A stretch of DNA of 64,000 bases from Phaeodactylibacter sp. Lineage in GTDB: Bacteria > Bacteroidota > Bacteroidia > Chitinophagales > Saprospiraceae. This document shows, one piece after another, positions 1-8,714 of this stretch; the stretch's first letter is position 1, and the number at the start of each line of letters is the position of its first letter. The stretch spans positions 1-64,000 of the forward strand of contig NZ_JALEGS010000053.1 in NCBI RefSeq assembly GCF_022763345.1. The letters are read 5' to 3'. Under the pieces are notes generated by a model, which was given only the letters and a program-made list of their open reading frames with translations, was not told where the DNA came from and searched no databases. Made by a program: the position numbers and the translations under genes.

Positions 1-56
1 AGTATCTCGTCGGCAACTTGTTCTAGCTCGCTCGGGGTGGGGGTTGGCTTCTTCAT
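1..56 (-). CDS. Partial CDS, N-terminus of an unidentified protein
   Basis: An ATG at 56 on the minus strand opens a frame that runs off the window edge without a stop. The 19 visible residues begin MKKPTPTPSELEQVADEI. That is too little to name a family. The Pro/Thr-rich start followed by an amphipathic helix could be the beginning of a small DNA-binding or antitoxin-like protein, but this is a guess. No clear ribosome binding site was seen. Confidence 0.4.
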   Translation of the reverse strand, partial: MKKPTPTPSELEQVADEI

Positions 57-164
57 ACTTTAAAGATAGCTAACTTGTGCAATTTGTTATACACACTCTA
101 AAATATTTGTTGAGGCCACGTCTGCCAATTTTCGTTATCTTGTCCACACGAAGCAGTTACTTAG

Positions 165-320
165 GCAGGCTACCTTACGGTAAAATCTTCCAACCGGATG
201 ACGGGAGAATACATTCTGGGCTACCCCAATCTCGAGGTGCAGGAAAGCATGTACGAGCATCTGATCGATGAGCTGGCGCATAATCCTGGGCAACCGGACA
301 CCGGTCAAACCCTGGATTAA
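165..320 (+). pseudogene. Remnant of an AAA-ATPase-like / PD-(D/E)XK nuclease family gene
   Basis: Read in the frame ending at the TAA at 318-320, this stretch encodes AGYLTVKSSNRMTGEY followed by ILGYPNLEVQESMYEHLIDEL. This resembles the segment linking the AAA-ATPase-like domain (PF09820) to the PD-(D/E)XK nuclease domain (PF08011) in a protein family abundant in Bacteroidota, whose usual pattern is 'GYLTIK...Y.LGYPN.EV..S'. An in-frame TAG lies directly upstream at 162-164 and the frame stops about 20 residues after the motif, so both the ATPase part and the nuclease part are missing. It is therefore a decayed fragment. The family assignment rests on motif recall only. Confidence 0.6.
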
Positions 321-385
321 CTACGAACCTGGAACATAGCACCTCGAACTAGCCCACTTATAGCGCCCCTCCCCCAATAATTCCT

Positions 386-393
386 TACCTTTG
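386..393 (+). promoter_or_regulatory. Bacteroidota -7 box upstream of dapD
   Basis: TACCTTTG matches the Bacteroidota -7 consensus TAnnTTTG and lies 19 bases before the dapD start codon. No convincing TTTG -33 element was found at the expected spacing, so the call rests on the -7 box. Confidence 0.45.
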
Positions 394-412
394 CGCCCTC
401 AAACATCCCGAT

Positions 413-1231
413 ATGGATAAACTGCAACACCTCATCAATAGTGCCTGGGAAGACCGCTCCCAGCTTAACGAAAAGCCGGTACAGGAAGCCATTCAGCACG
501 TTATGGCTCAACTCGATAAGGGCAAACTCCGCGTAGCCGAGCCTACCAAGGACGGCGAGTGGAAGGTCAATGAATGGGTCAAAAAAGCGGTGGTGCTTTA
601 CTTCCCGCTGGCGCAAATGGAGACCATCGAAGTGGGGCCGTTTGAATTCCACGATAAAATTCCGCTCAAAAAGAACTACAAGGCACAGGGTGTCAGGGTG
701 GTGCCCCATGCTATTGCCCGCTACGGTGCCTACCTGGAAGAAGGCGTCATCATGATGCCCAGCTACGTGAACCTCGGTGCATGGGTAGGCAGCGGCTCTA
801 TGGTAGACACCTGGGCTACCGTGGGCTCCTGCGCTCAAATTGGCCGCAATGTACACCTGAGCGGGGGTGTGGGGATCGGCGGTGTTTTGGAACCCCTGCA
901 GGCCACACCGACCATCATTGAAGACAACTGCTTCATCGGCTCGCGCAGTATTGTAGTGGAAGGCGTGCGCGTGGAAAAGGAAGCGGTGCTGGGCGCCAAC
1001 GTGGTACTCACACAGTCTACCCGCATCATTGATGTGACCGATGAGGAGCCCATGACTTACAAAGGCAGGGTACCCGCTCGTTCGGTCGTTATCCCTGGTA
1101 CTTATCCCAAGGAATTTCCGGCAGGCACTTATCAGGTGGCTTGCGCGTTGATCATCGGGCAGCGCAAACCGAGTACAGACAAGAAAACGTCTTTAAATGA
1201 TGCCCTGCGCGAGTTCAATGTAGCCGTTTAA
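413..1231 (+). CDS. dapD: 2,3,4,5-tetrahydropyridine-2,6-dicarboxylate N-succinyltransferase DapD
   Basis: This 272-residue protein has the normal length for DapD. DapD transfers a succinyl group from succinyl-CoA to tetrahydrodipicolinate in the succinylase branch of diaminopimelate and lysine synthesis, in the cytoplasm. An N-terminal helical region (about 1-100) is followed by a left-handed beta-helix of hexapeptide repeats, visible in VRVVPHAIARYGAYLEEGV, MMPSYVNLGAWVGSGSMVDT and GGVGIGGVLEP. The Gly-rich GSGSMVDTWATVGS turn is a family hallmark. The stop codon overlaps the start of pth by one base (TAATG), so the two genes are probably co-transcribed and translationally coupled. The ATG is the first in frame and sits behind a good -7 box. 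Confidence 0.96.
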   Translation: MDKLQHLINSAWEDRSQLNEKPVQEAIQHVMAQLDKGKLRVAEPTKDGEWKVNEWVKKAVVLYFPLAQMETIEVGPFEFHDKIPLKKNYKAQGVRVVPHAIARYGAYLEEGVIMMPSYVNLGAWVGSGSMVDTWATVGSCAQIGRNVHLSGGVGIGGVLEPLQATPTIIEDNCFIGSRSIVVEGVRVEKEAVLGANVVLTQSTRIIDVTDEEPMTYKGRVPARSVVIPGTYPKEFPAGTYQVACALIIGQRKPSTDKKTSLNDALREFNVAV

Positions 1232-1845
1232 TGAACTGGCTATTCGATTTATTCCGGAAAAAAGAGACCATACCTGCGGATCCTATGAAGTATCTGATTG
1301 CGGGCCTCGGCAATATTGGGGCGAAATACGACAACACCCGGCACAACATCGGCTTCGACGTAGTGGATGCCCTGGCAGAAAAGCACGGAGGCGAGTGGGC
1401 GACTGAAAAGCTGGGCGATGTGGCAACGATCAAGCAGCGGGGGCGCACCTTCGTTTTGCTCAAGCCCTCCACCTACATGAACCGCAGCGGCAAAGCGGTC
1501 CACTATTGGATGCAAAAGGAGAAGATTGACAAAAACCGCCTGCTTGTCGTCATGGATGACCTCAACCTCGACTTTGGGAAAATCCGCCTGCGCGGCAAAG
1601 GCAGTGACGGCGGGCATAACGGCCTGAAGGATATTGATCAGGTAACGGGAGGAAATAACTACGCCCGACTGCGCATTGGCATTGGGAATGAATTCTCAAA
1701 AGGGCGGCAGGTTGACTATGTGCTCGGCGAATGGTCTTCTGAGCAGCAGGATGAACTGCCCAAACTCATCAAGCGGGCCGCAGAAGCCTGTATTGCATTT
1801 GGTGCGATTGGGCTACAGCATGCGATGAGCCAGTATAATGGTTGA
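1231..1845 (+). CDS. pth: Peptidyl-tRNA hydrolase
   Basis: Pth cleaves the ester bond of peptidyl-tRNAs released by stalled ribosomes and recycles tRNA. The core GLGNIGAKYDNTRHNIGFDVVD carries the catalytic His in TRHNIGF. LLKPSTYMNRSG and the GKGSDGGHNGL loop are the other family signatures. At 204 residues it is slightly longer than most Pth proteins because of an 18-residue extension before MKYLIAGLGN. A second start at 1285 would give the usual length. I prefer 1231 because it overlaps the dapD stop (TAATG), but cannot exclude 1285. No terminator-like hairpin of good quality follows the gene. Confidence 0.95.
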   Translation: MNWLFDLFRKKETIPADPMKYLIAGLGNIGAKYDNTRHNIGFDVVDALAEKHGGEWATEKLGDVATIKQRGRTFVLLKPSTYMNRSGKAVHYWMQKEKIDKNRLLVVMDDLNLDFGKIRLRGKGSDGGHNGLKDIDQVTGGNNYARLRIGIGNEFSKGRQVDYVLGEWSSEQQDELPKLIKRAAEACIAFGAIGLQHAMSQYNG

Positions 1846-1982
1846 CCTTATTTCGTATGCCATATTGGGGAAGACGCGGTGGTCTTTCCCTGTGCGCTGA
1901 GCGGTATGACTTAGACAATAAACCCCCAAACCGTCATACGGCCATTCGAAGAGGAGCCCTATTACGTTTAGTCAAATGCCAA

Positions 1983-3026
1983 TCACTTCCCGCACTCCTT
2001 TGCCGGACCATTTTCATCACTGATATACCGCCCGGCCATCCACTTTGCCCGCTGAGCGATACGCTTGCGTAAGCGGTCAGGGGCAAGCACTTCTATACCC
2101 TCGCCGTATGCCAGCAGGCGGCTTTCTAGTTCCAGGTTGTGCTGTACTTTAATTTCTACTACTGCACCTTCTTGGTTGCGCTCCAGTACCTGCTGCGAGT
2201 GATGCAGAGGCTTAGTCAGCAAGTAGGGTGCATTTTTGCGATTGACCCGGATGCGTACCCGGCGAGGGCGTGTTTTACTTTGAACGGTCACGCCAATCAC
2301 ATCCTGGAAGTAGCTCGACGCATCAAAGTCGGGGGGAACATACCGCTCTTCCGGCCGGGGCAGCAGCTGCTGTATCCGGTCAAGAGCCAGGGTGTAAATC
2401 GTACTGCTCGTGTGGCGGCGCCCCAAAACAAACCAGCGGTTGTTGTACTCCTTTAGCAGGCAGGCATGGAAGAGAAAACTGCCGGGCTGCCGCGCTTTGA
2501 AAGACTGATACGTTAACTCTACCACCTGCTTTTGGGTGATAGCCCGATAGAGCGGATCCAGAAATTCCAGCCCTTTCAAATCATCATTGCGCTCAAAATC
2601 TACCACCGGAAGCGACTGCCTCTGCTGTGCATATACTTGCCCCTCCAGTTTTTGCACTAACCCGCTCAGCTGCTGGAACTGATCAAAGCCCTGAAACTGT
2701 TTCAGTACCTGCACTGCCTCCTGCAACTGCTGTAAGCCTTGCTGAGAGATGGGCAGCTGCATGATCGAATAATCCGGGTCCGCATAGGTATAGTACTTGC
2801 GCTCTTTCACCACAATGGGGGCGTTATAGCCTAGCTTGTCGCTCCGCATCATCTGAATGTCCCCCTGAATAGTGCGCCGACTGAGTATGCGGTCTACGCC
2901 TTCATACTCGTACAGCGCATCGGAACAAGCTTCAATAAGGTCATCTAGCGTCCAACGGCGATGACGGTTCCGAAGACAAGCATCAATGGTCTTATACCGG
3001 ATAAGGGCGTGGCGGTTTGCAGGCAT
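1983..3026 (-). CDS. WYL-domain transcriptional regulator, divergent from hen1-pnkp
   Basis: A 347-residue protein. Residues 1-80 form a winged helix-turn-helix-like N-terminus (ALIRYKTIDACLRN, then SRRTIQGDIQMMRSDK). The middle and C-terminal parts match WYL proteins: an ELTYQSFKARQPGSFLFHACLLKEYNNRWFVLG core, the ALDRIQQL segment, and a C-terminal WCX-like region (VRIRVNRKNAPYL...EIKVQHNLELESRLLAYGEGIEVL). WYL domains bind ligands, often nucleic acid or nucleotides, in regulators of stress and defence loci. I start it at the ATG at 3026; the open frame continues upstream to 3197, but that part overlaps hen1 on the other strand. The 105-base gap to hen1 and the divergent layout suggest it regulates the RNA-repair genes; this is inferred. 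Confidence 0.88.
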   Translation of the reverse strand: MPANRHALIRYKTIDACLRNRHRRWTLDDLIEACSDALYEYEGVDRILSRRTIQGDIQMMRSDKLGYNAPIVVKERKYYTYADPDYSIMQLPISQQGLQQLQEAVQVLKQFQGFDQFQQLSGLVQKLEGQVYAQQRQSLPVVDFERNDDLKGLEFLDPLYRAITQKQVVELTYQSFKARQPGSFLFHACLLKEYNNRWFVLGRRHTSSTIYTLALDRIQQLLPRPEERYVPPDFDASSYFQDVIGVTVQSKTRPRRVRIRVNRKNAPYLLTKPLHHSQQVLERNQEGAVVEIKVQHNLELESRLLAYGEGIEVLAPDRLRKRIAQRAKWMAGRYISDENGPAKECGK

Positions 3027-3131
3027 AGCAGCAGTTATTGTTGAAAAATCTTCAGAAAAGTACAGCTTTCTTTCGACTGCGCAAATAAGCTGCGCACTTT
3101 GGGTTTTCCTTTGTAAAAAGAAATCAAGCTT

Positions 3132-4529
3132 ATGATACTCAGCATAACCAATCACCAGCCCGATGCCCGTCAACTGGGCTTTCTGCTCGGCAAACACCCC
3201 GACCGGGTGCAGGCTAAAGAGCTGCCTTTCGGCAAAGCGCAGGTGTTTTTTCCGGAAGCCACAGCAGAACGTTGCACAGCCGCCCTTTGGTTGGACATCA
3301 ATCCGGTGGCGCTAACCCGCTCCCGGGGCAAAAGTTATGCCGCCTCTTTCCAGTTGTCGCACTACGTCAACGACCGCCCCTACACCGCCTCTTCTTTTTT
3401 ATCTGTGGCCCTGTCCAAAGTATACGGCAGTGCGCTCAATGGCAATTGCAGTGCTCACCCGGAGCTCCCAGGACAGCCGCTACCTCTGGAAGCCAGCCTC
3501 TCGGCCGTACGCGCTTCCGGAGGCGAGGCACAGATACGCCGGTATTTTGAACCGCTGGGCTACAAGGTCAAAGCCATTGGCACTCCGCTGGACCCACAAT
3601 TCCCCGAATGGGGAGAAAGCCCCTACTTCCAGGTTAGGCTATCTCACTCCATCCGGCTGCAGGAGCTTTTGCAGCACCTCTACGTGCTTATTCCTGCGCT
3701 TGACAACAACAAGCATTACTACGTAGGCGAACAGGAAGTCGAAAAGCTGCTGGACAAAGGCGAAGGTTGGCTGGAGTCGCACCCGGAAGCTACTGCTATT
3801 TCCCGGCGCTACCTGAAAAAGCAGCGTGCCCTGGCCCGTCAGGCCATGGAAAAACTCCGTCCGGTGGAAGAACCAACGGATACTCCGGAGGATCAGAAAG
3901 AGAAGGAAACTGAGCTGGAAGCTCCGCTCAAGCTGCATGAACAACGCCACGAGCGGGTAGTGGAAACCCTCAGGCAACTGGATGTGCGCAGCGTACTTGA
4001 CTTGGGGTGTAGCTCTGGTAAATTGCTACGCCGCCTGCTGATGGAACGCTTTCCGGAGCGCATCACCGGCATGGATGTAAGCCTGCGGGCGCTTGAGGTG
4101 GCCAAAAAGCGGCTCAATTGGGAAACGATGGGACCAAAGAAGCGAGAGCGACTTCAACTGTTGCACGGCTCTCTTACCTACCGTGACCGACGGCTGGAAG
4201 GGTACGATGCTGCGGTAGCAGTAGAAGTTATTGAGCATTTTGACCCGCCCCGGCTCACTGCATTTGAACGTGCTGTATTCGAGTACGCCAGGCCGGAAGT
4301 GGTGCTCATCACGACTCCCAACCGGGAATACAATAAGCTCTTTGAGAATATGCCGGAAGGGCAGTTGCGGCATCCTGATCACCGATTCGAGTGGACCCGG
4401 GAGGAATTCAAAGCATGGGCCAGGCGCATGTCTGATGCTTATGGCTATGCCTGTGAGCTGCAAGGCATCGGCCCGGAGCACAAGACGCTCGGTGCCCCAT
4501 CTCAACTGGCTGTATTTAAAAAATCCTAA
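3132..4529 (+). CDS. hen1: Bacterial Hen1, 3'-terminal RNA ribose 2'-O-methyltransferase
   Basis: A 465-residue protein with the two-part bacterial Hen1 architecture. The N-terminal Hen1-specific domain (about 1-240) begins MILSITNHQPDARQLGFLLG and includes HPDRVQAKELPFGKAQVFFP. The C-terminal SAM methyltransferase (about 265-460) has motif I LDLGCSSGKLLRRL, the metal-site EVIEH, and the downstream HPDHRFEWTREEF with its conserved His. Bacterial Hen1 methylates the 2'-OH at the 3' end of a broken RNA before Pnkp seals it, which protects the joint from a second ribotoxin cut. pnkp follows after 47 bases on the same strand. The start matches the family N-terminus and leaves 105 bases to the divergent WYL gene. 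Confidence 0.94.
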   Translation: MILSITNHQPDARQLGFLLGKHPDRVQAKELPFGKAQVFFPEATAERCTAALWLDINPVALTRSRGKSYAASFQLSHYVNDRPYTASSFLSVALSKVYGSALNGNCSAHPELPGQPLPLEASLSAVRASGGEAQIRRYFEPLGYKVKAIGTPLDPQFPEWGESPYFQVRLSHSIRLQELLQHLYVLIPALDNNKHYYVGEQEVEKLLDKGEGWLESHPEATAISRRYLKKQRALARQAMEKLRPVEEPTDTPEDQKEKETELEAPLKLHEQRHERVVETLRQLDVRSVLDLGCSSGKLLRRLLMERFPERITGMDVSLRALEVAKKRLNWETMGPKKRERLQLLHGSLTYRDRRLEGYDAAVAVEVIEHFDPPRLTAFERAVFEYARPEVVLITTPNREYNKLFENMPEGQLRHPDHRFEWTREEFKAWARRMSDAYGYACELQGIGPEHKTLGAPSQLAVFKKS

Positions 4530-4576
4530 CATCCGGCGGGCAGTTCAAATGCTGCTCGGCCTAAATTCCTGAAATC

Positions 4577-7120
4577 ATGACTATTGAAATACCAGAGCTG
4601 TGCCTTGTCATCCTTTTGGGCAGCAGCAGTGCCGGCAAATCTACTTTTGCCAAAAGGCACTTTCAGCCCACGGAAGTAGTCAGCTCAGACGCTTGCCGGG
4701 CTATGGTAGCTGATGACGAAACCGCAAAAAATGCGAATTCGGATGCCTTTGACCTGGTGCACTTTATAGTAGAAAAACGCCTGAAGCGCGGCTTGCTGAC
4801 GGTGGTAGACGCAACTAACCTACAGCCGGAAGGCCGGAGCAAGCTTGTGGCTATTGCCCAGCGCTACCATGTGTTTGCAATAGCTATAGCCCTCAACGTA
4901 CCAGAAGCCGTACTGCTTGAGCGCAATGCTGCCGGTCGCCAATTGCCCGCCCGGGTCATCCGAAACCATCATCGGGATTTGAAGCGGAGCATGCGCAAGC
5001 TGAAGAAAGAAGGCATCCGTAAATGGTACGAACTGAAAGAAACCAGCACCATCGATGCCGCCCAGGTGCTGCGCAAGCCGGTCTGGAACAATAAGAAACA
5101 CCTCCACGGCCCCTTTGACCTCATCGGAGATGTGCACGGTTGCTACACCGAACTCCGGGAGTTGCTGACCAAGCTAGGCTACCGGATTACCCAGCATCGC
5201 GACCGCAATAGAGGTCACTATGGGTATACGGTTAAAGCACCGGAAGGCAGAACTGCAGTCTTTGTCGGCGACCTGGTAGACCGTGGCCCAGCTTCCAATG
5301 AAGTACTGCGCCTGGTTATGTCTATGCACGAAAGCGGAGCGGCACTCTGCGTAGCCGGCAACCACGATGACAAACTGCAGCGAAAACTGGATGGCCGGCA
5401 GGTACAACTAAAGCATGGCCTGGCGGAAACGATGGATCAATTGGCCTCCGAGCCACCAGCCTTTATTGCTGCTGCCCGAACGTTTCTGCGGGGACTAATT
5501 AGCCACTACGTCCTTGATGATGGGAAACTGGTCGTGGCGCATGCCGGCCTTCGGGAGGAGATGCACGGCCGAACCTCCAAAACAGTCCGTGCCTTCTGCC
5601 TATATGGCGAAACTACTGGAGAAACCGATGAATTTGGGTTGCCGGTACGCTATGAATGGGCAAGGGAATACCGTGGTGAAGCGGTGGTCGTATTCGGCCA
5701 TACGCCTGTGCCGCGGGCAGTGTGGCTGAATAATACCATAAATATTGATACAGGCTGCGTGTTTGGGCACGAACTGACCGCATTGCGCTACCCCGAACGC
5801 AAGGTTTGCAGCGTACCCGCCCGTGAGCAATATGCCAAGCCTGCTCGGCCGATGCATGAACTCTCAGAAGCAGAGGAAGCGCCACTGCCCAGCTTGCAGG
5901 ACTTCATGGGGCGCCGCAGCCTGCACACTAAGCTCCGCGACCATATCACCATCAGGGAAGAAAATGGGCTGGCCGCACTGGAAACTATGAGCCGATTTGC
6001 CGTCAATCCCCGCTGGCTGGTCTATTTGCCGCCCACCATGTCACCTTCAGAAACAAGCCATAGAGAAGGCTTTCTGGAACACCCTGATGAGGCAATGGAT
6101 TACTATCGTAAAAACGGAGTTGGCCGGGTGATCTGCCAAGAAAAACACATGGGGTCAAGGGCCATTGTGGTGATTGGTAAGGATGAAGGAGTGATTGCCC
6201 GACGCTTCGGGATAAAAGGAGAAGGCACAGGCTGTATCTACACGCGCACCGGCCGGGCATTCTTCAAGGAGAAGGCCACGGAACAGGCCCTGCTGGAGCG
6301 GCTGAATGCTGCCTTGGAAAAGGCTGGTCTTTGGCAGGAACTGAATACGGATTGGCTGGTTTTGGATTGCGAATTGATGCCCTGGTCTGCCAAGGCGCAG
6401 CAACTGCTGAAAGAGCAATACGCCGCAGTCGGCGCTGCTGGAACCCAGGCGCTGTTAAGCCTGAAACCATTCCTCCGTCAAGCCGTTGAGCGTGGGTTGC
6501 CAGTAGAAAAGCTCGAAGCAGCCGTAGCAGAGAAGGCAGCGCAGGTTGAAAAATTTCGCATAGCGTACCGCTCCTACTGCTGGACGGTAGACTCGCTAGA
6601 GGACTATCGCCTGGCACCTTTCCACATCATGGCAGGAGCAGAACATGTCTATACCGACCAGCCCCACAGCTGGCACATGGAGACCCTGGGCCGCCTTGCC
6701 GATTCAGATTCGGTTTTGCATCCTACCGCTTACCGGATCGTCAACTTAGAGGAGACCACTGAACGCAAAGCTGCCACAGAGTGGTGGCTGGACCTGACAG
6801 AAAAAGGAGGAGAGGGCATGGTGATCAAGCCACTGGATTTTCTTGCTTACGGCAAAAACGGCCTGCTGCAGCCGGCGGTAAAGTGCCGGGGGCGAGAGTA
6901 CCTTCGCATCATCTATGGCCCAGCATACACTGACCCGGAAAAACTTGCAGAACTTCGGAAGCGAGGCCTGGCCCACAAACGGTCAATGGCGCTGCGGGAA
7001 CTAGCCTTGGGTATCGAAGGGCTGGAACGCTTTGTGCACCATGAGCCATTCAACCGGATACACGAGTGTGCACTGGGTGTACTCGCCCTGGAAAGCGAGC
7101 CAGTAGACCCGAGACTGTAG
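4577..7120 (+). CDS. pnkp: Polynucleotide kinase-phosphatase-ligase Pnkp (RNA repair)
   Basis: An 847-residue protein of normal Pnkp length with three catalytic modules in order. The 5'-kinase (about 1-170) has the P-loop GSSSAGKST at 15-23. The metallophosphoesterase (about 178-400) shows DLIGDVHGCY, GDLVDRGP, GNHDDKL and GHTPVPRA. The C-terminal adenylyltransferase/ligase (about 470-845) has nucleotidyl Lys 523 in EKHMGSRAIVV, plus LDCELMPW and GGEGMVIKP later motifs. Pnkp heals 2',3'-cyclic phosphate and 5'-OH ends and, with Hen1, ligates cleaved tRNAs. It shares an operon with hen1. The convergent ferredoxin gene ends one base after its stop, so no separate terminator is evident. Confidence 0.95.
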   Translation: MTIEIPELCLVILLGSSSAGKSTFAKRHFQPTEVVSSDACRAMVADDETAKNANSDAFDLVHFIVEKRLKRGLLTVVDATNLQPEGRSKLVAIAQRYHVFAIAIALNVPEAVLLERNAAGRQLPARVIRNHHRDLKRSMRKLKKEGIRKWYELKETSTIDAAQVLRKPVWNNKKHLHGPFDLIGDVHGCYTELRELLTKLGYRITQHRDRNRGHYGYTVKAPEGRTAVFVGDLVDRGPASNEVLRLVMSMHESGAALCVAGNHDDKLQRKLDGRQVQLKHGLAETMDQLASEPPAFIAAARTFLRGLISHYVLDDGKLVVAHAGLREEMHGRTSKTVRAFCLYGETTGETDEFGLPVRYEWAREYRGEAVVVFGHTPVPRAVWLNNTINIDTGCVFGHELTALRYPERKVCSVPAREQYAKPARPMHELSEAEEAPLPSLQDFMGRRSLHTKLRDHITIREENGLAALETMSRFAVNPRWLVYLPPTMSPSETSHREGFLEHPDEAMDYYRKNGVGRVICQEKHMGSRAIVVIGKDEGVIARRFGIKGEGTGCIYTRTGRAFFKEKATEQALLERLNAALEKAGLWQELNTDWLVLDCELMPWSAKAQQLLKEQYAAVGAAGTQALLSLKPFLRQAVERGLPVEKLEAAVAEKAAQVEKFRIAYRSYCWTVDSLEDYRLAPFHIMAGAEHVYTDQPHSWHMETLGRLADSDSVLHPTAYRIVNLEETTERKAATEWWLDLTEKGGEGMVIKPLDFLAYGKNGLLQPAVKCRGREYLRIIYGPAYTDPEKLAELRKRGLAHKRSMALRELALGIEGLERFVHHEPFNRIHECALGVLALESEPVDPRL

Positions 7121-7121
7121 C

Positions 7122-7355
7122 CTATACTTCTTTAAGCCGAATAATCTTCACCGGGCAGTTGTCGGCAGCGCGGGCATTGGCATCGTACTCCAGCCAATTG
7201 ACTTCCTTGAGGTAGTACTGCCCCCGCTGCCGGCTCTTTCGCAGGTAGCTTTTGCCATCTGTCTTGGAGATGACCCAGTGCTCGGGCGCGGCTTCCACGC
7301 AGGCATTGCAGCCAATACATTTGTGCCGCAGAAAACTAATTTGTATTTGGCTCAA
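7122..7355 (-). CDS. Small single-cluster ferredoxin
   Basis: A 77-residue [4Fe-4S] ferredoxin with the motif CIGCNACVEAAPEHW and a distal Cys in DNCPVKII, four cluster cysteines in all. It probably supplies electrons to an oxygen- or radical-dependent enzyme. There is no ATG or GTG close to the motif. The best start is TTG at 7355 (product beginning MSQIQISFLRHKC), which overlaps the end of the upstream U32 gene by 20 bases. A far-upstream ATG at 7514 lies deep inside the U32 gene and adds an unfamiliar, Arg/Pro-rich N-terminus, so I rejected it. The overlap indicates co-translation with the U32 protein, and a functional link is likely. Confidence 0.85.
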   Translation of the reverse strand: MSQIQISFLRHKCIGCNACVEAAPEHWVISKTDGKSYLRKSRQRGQYYLKEVNWLEYDANARAADNCPVKIIRLKEV

Positions 7356-8574
7356 CTTTGTACAATTTATCGGATGGGCGGATTTTCTCACCCACCGGCA
7401 TGGAGAAATGTACGCCCCGTCTGTTGATCGCTTCCACCGGTTGTTCCTCCAGGTGCAGGGAAGTAACTTTGGTGCGCAGGTAGCCGGTCGTAGGACCGGT
7501 GATGATGACCTCATCGCCCAGGCGCAGGCCGCCCGACTGCAATTTGAACTCGCCTATGCCGATGCCGCTAAAGTATTTGATGCCCGTGCCCAGGAAGACT
7601 TTCCGCTCTTTAGCCACGGAGCCTGGTGCATCCGTCCATTCGCCCATTTTCTGCCCCAGGTAGTAGCCGCCCCAGAAGCCCCGGTTGTAGACCTGTTCCA
7701 GGCGTTCCATCCATGCATCCACCCTGGTACTGCTGAAGGTGCCGTCCTGTATCGCATCCAGGGCCTCGCGGTAGCAGCGAGTCACTTCGTATACGTATTC
7801 CGGGCCTTTGCTGCGGCCTTCTATTTTGAAAACGCCCACTCCAGCCACTACCAACTTGTCGAGGAAGCCGATGGTATTCAGGTCTTTGGGCGACATGATG
7901 TATTCGTTGTCGATCAGCAGCTCGTGCCCCTCTTCGTCCTTTACAGTATACGTACGGCGGCAGTTTTGCTTGCAGGCACCCCGGTTGGCGGAAGAGTTGT
8001 GGGTGTGAAGGCTGAGGTAGCATTTGCCGGAAACGGCCATGCAGAGCGCACCATGCACAAAGGCTTCGATTTGTACCGGTTTCCCGGAAGGGCCACAGAT
8101 ATTTTGCTGCTCAACAGCCCGGCAGATGTAGGCTACCTGAGAAAGGGTAAGTTCCCGGGAGAGCACCATGACCTCTGCAAAATGCGCGTAGAACTTCACC
8201 GCTTCCACATTGGTGATATTCGCCTGAGTGGACAGATGAACATCCACGCCCTGCTCGCGGGCATACTGCATTACGCCGGGTTCCATAGCGATGACAGCGT
8301 CAATCTGATGCTCGGCTGCGGCAGCTACGATACGGCGCATCATTGGCAGATCGTGATCGTAGAGCACCGTATTGAGCGTGATGTAGGAACGTACTCCGGC
8401 AGCCTGGCAAAGGCGGCTCACCTCCGGAAGGTCGTCCAGCGTAAAGTTGTTGGCAGAGCGGGCACGCATGTTCAGCTGCTCCACCCCAAAGTAAACCGCA
8501 TCTGCGCCGGCGTCTATCGCAGCAGTCAAGCTGTCAAAAGCCCCAGCCGGGGCCAGCAATTCCAATCTTTGCAT
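7336..8574 (-). CDS. trhP: Peptidase U32 family protein, TrhP/YegQ-type tRNA hydroxylation protein
   Basis: A 412-residue U32-family protein starting MQRLELLAPAGAFDSLTAAI, the canonical N-terminus. The signature GKCYLSLHTHNSSANRGACKQNCRR holds the conserved cysteines, and a C-terminal beta-barrel-like domain follows (about 330-410). Family members TrhP (E. coli YegQ, B. subtilis YrrN/YrrO) are needed for 5-hydroxyuridine formation at tRNA position 34 using prephenate; despite the name they are not established peptidases. I start at 8574; ATGs at 8586 and 8649 are possible. A near-consensus -7 box (GATCTTTG, minus strand, 8596-8603) lies just upstream and argues against 8649. The ferredoxin overlaps its 3' end. 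Confidence 0.88.
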   Translation of the reverse strand: MQRLELLAPAGAFDSLTAAIDAGADAVYFGVEQLNMRARSANNFTLDDLPEVSRLCQAAGVRSYITLNTVLYDHDLPMMRRIVAAAAEHQIDAVIAMEPGVMQYAREQGVDVHLSTQANITNVEAVKFYAHFAEVMVLSRELTLSQVAYICRAVEQQNICGPSGKPVQIEAFVHGALCMAVSGKCYLSLHTHNSSANRGACKQNCRRTYTVKDEEGHELLIDNEYIMSPKDLNTIGFLDKLVVAGVGVFKIEGRSKGPEYVYEVTRCYREALDAIQDGTFSSTRVDAWMERLEQVYNRGFWGGYYLGQKMGEWTDAPGSVAKERKVFLGTGIKYFSGIGIGEFKLQSGGLRLGDEVIITGPTTGYLRTKVTSLHLEEQPVEAINRRGVHFSMPVGEKIRPSDKLYKVEPNTN

Positions 8575-8714
8575 TTTCAGTAGCATTTTCAGCCTGCAAA
8601 GATCGGGGGAAACGGCCGGACAGCAGGTGACATTTGTCATACGCGCCATGTCGATATTAACCTTGTATTAAGCAACTAGCGGGCTCTAAATCTGTATCAT
8701 GAAGCAGAAGCTCC

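Noticed and set aside
77..271. 64-codon plus-strand frame near the left edge
   Set aside because: It reads the ATPase/nuclease remnant in the wrong frame and its translation resembles nothing.
1842..2072. 76-codon plus-strand frame after pth
   Set aside because: It runs into the WYL gene on the opposite strand and has no family resemblance or ribosome site.
7252..8583. Long 443-codon plus-strand frame opposite the U32 and ferredoxin genes
   Set aside because: It is the complement of two clearly recognised genes; its translation lacks any motif.
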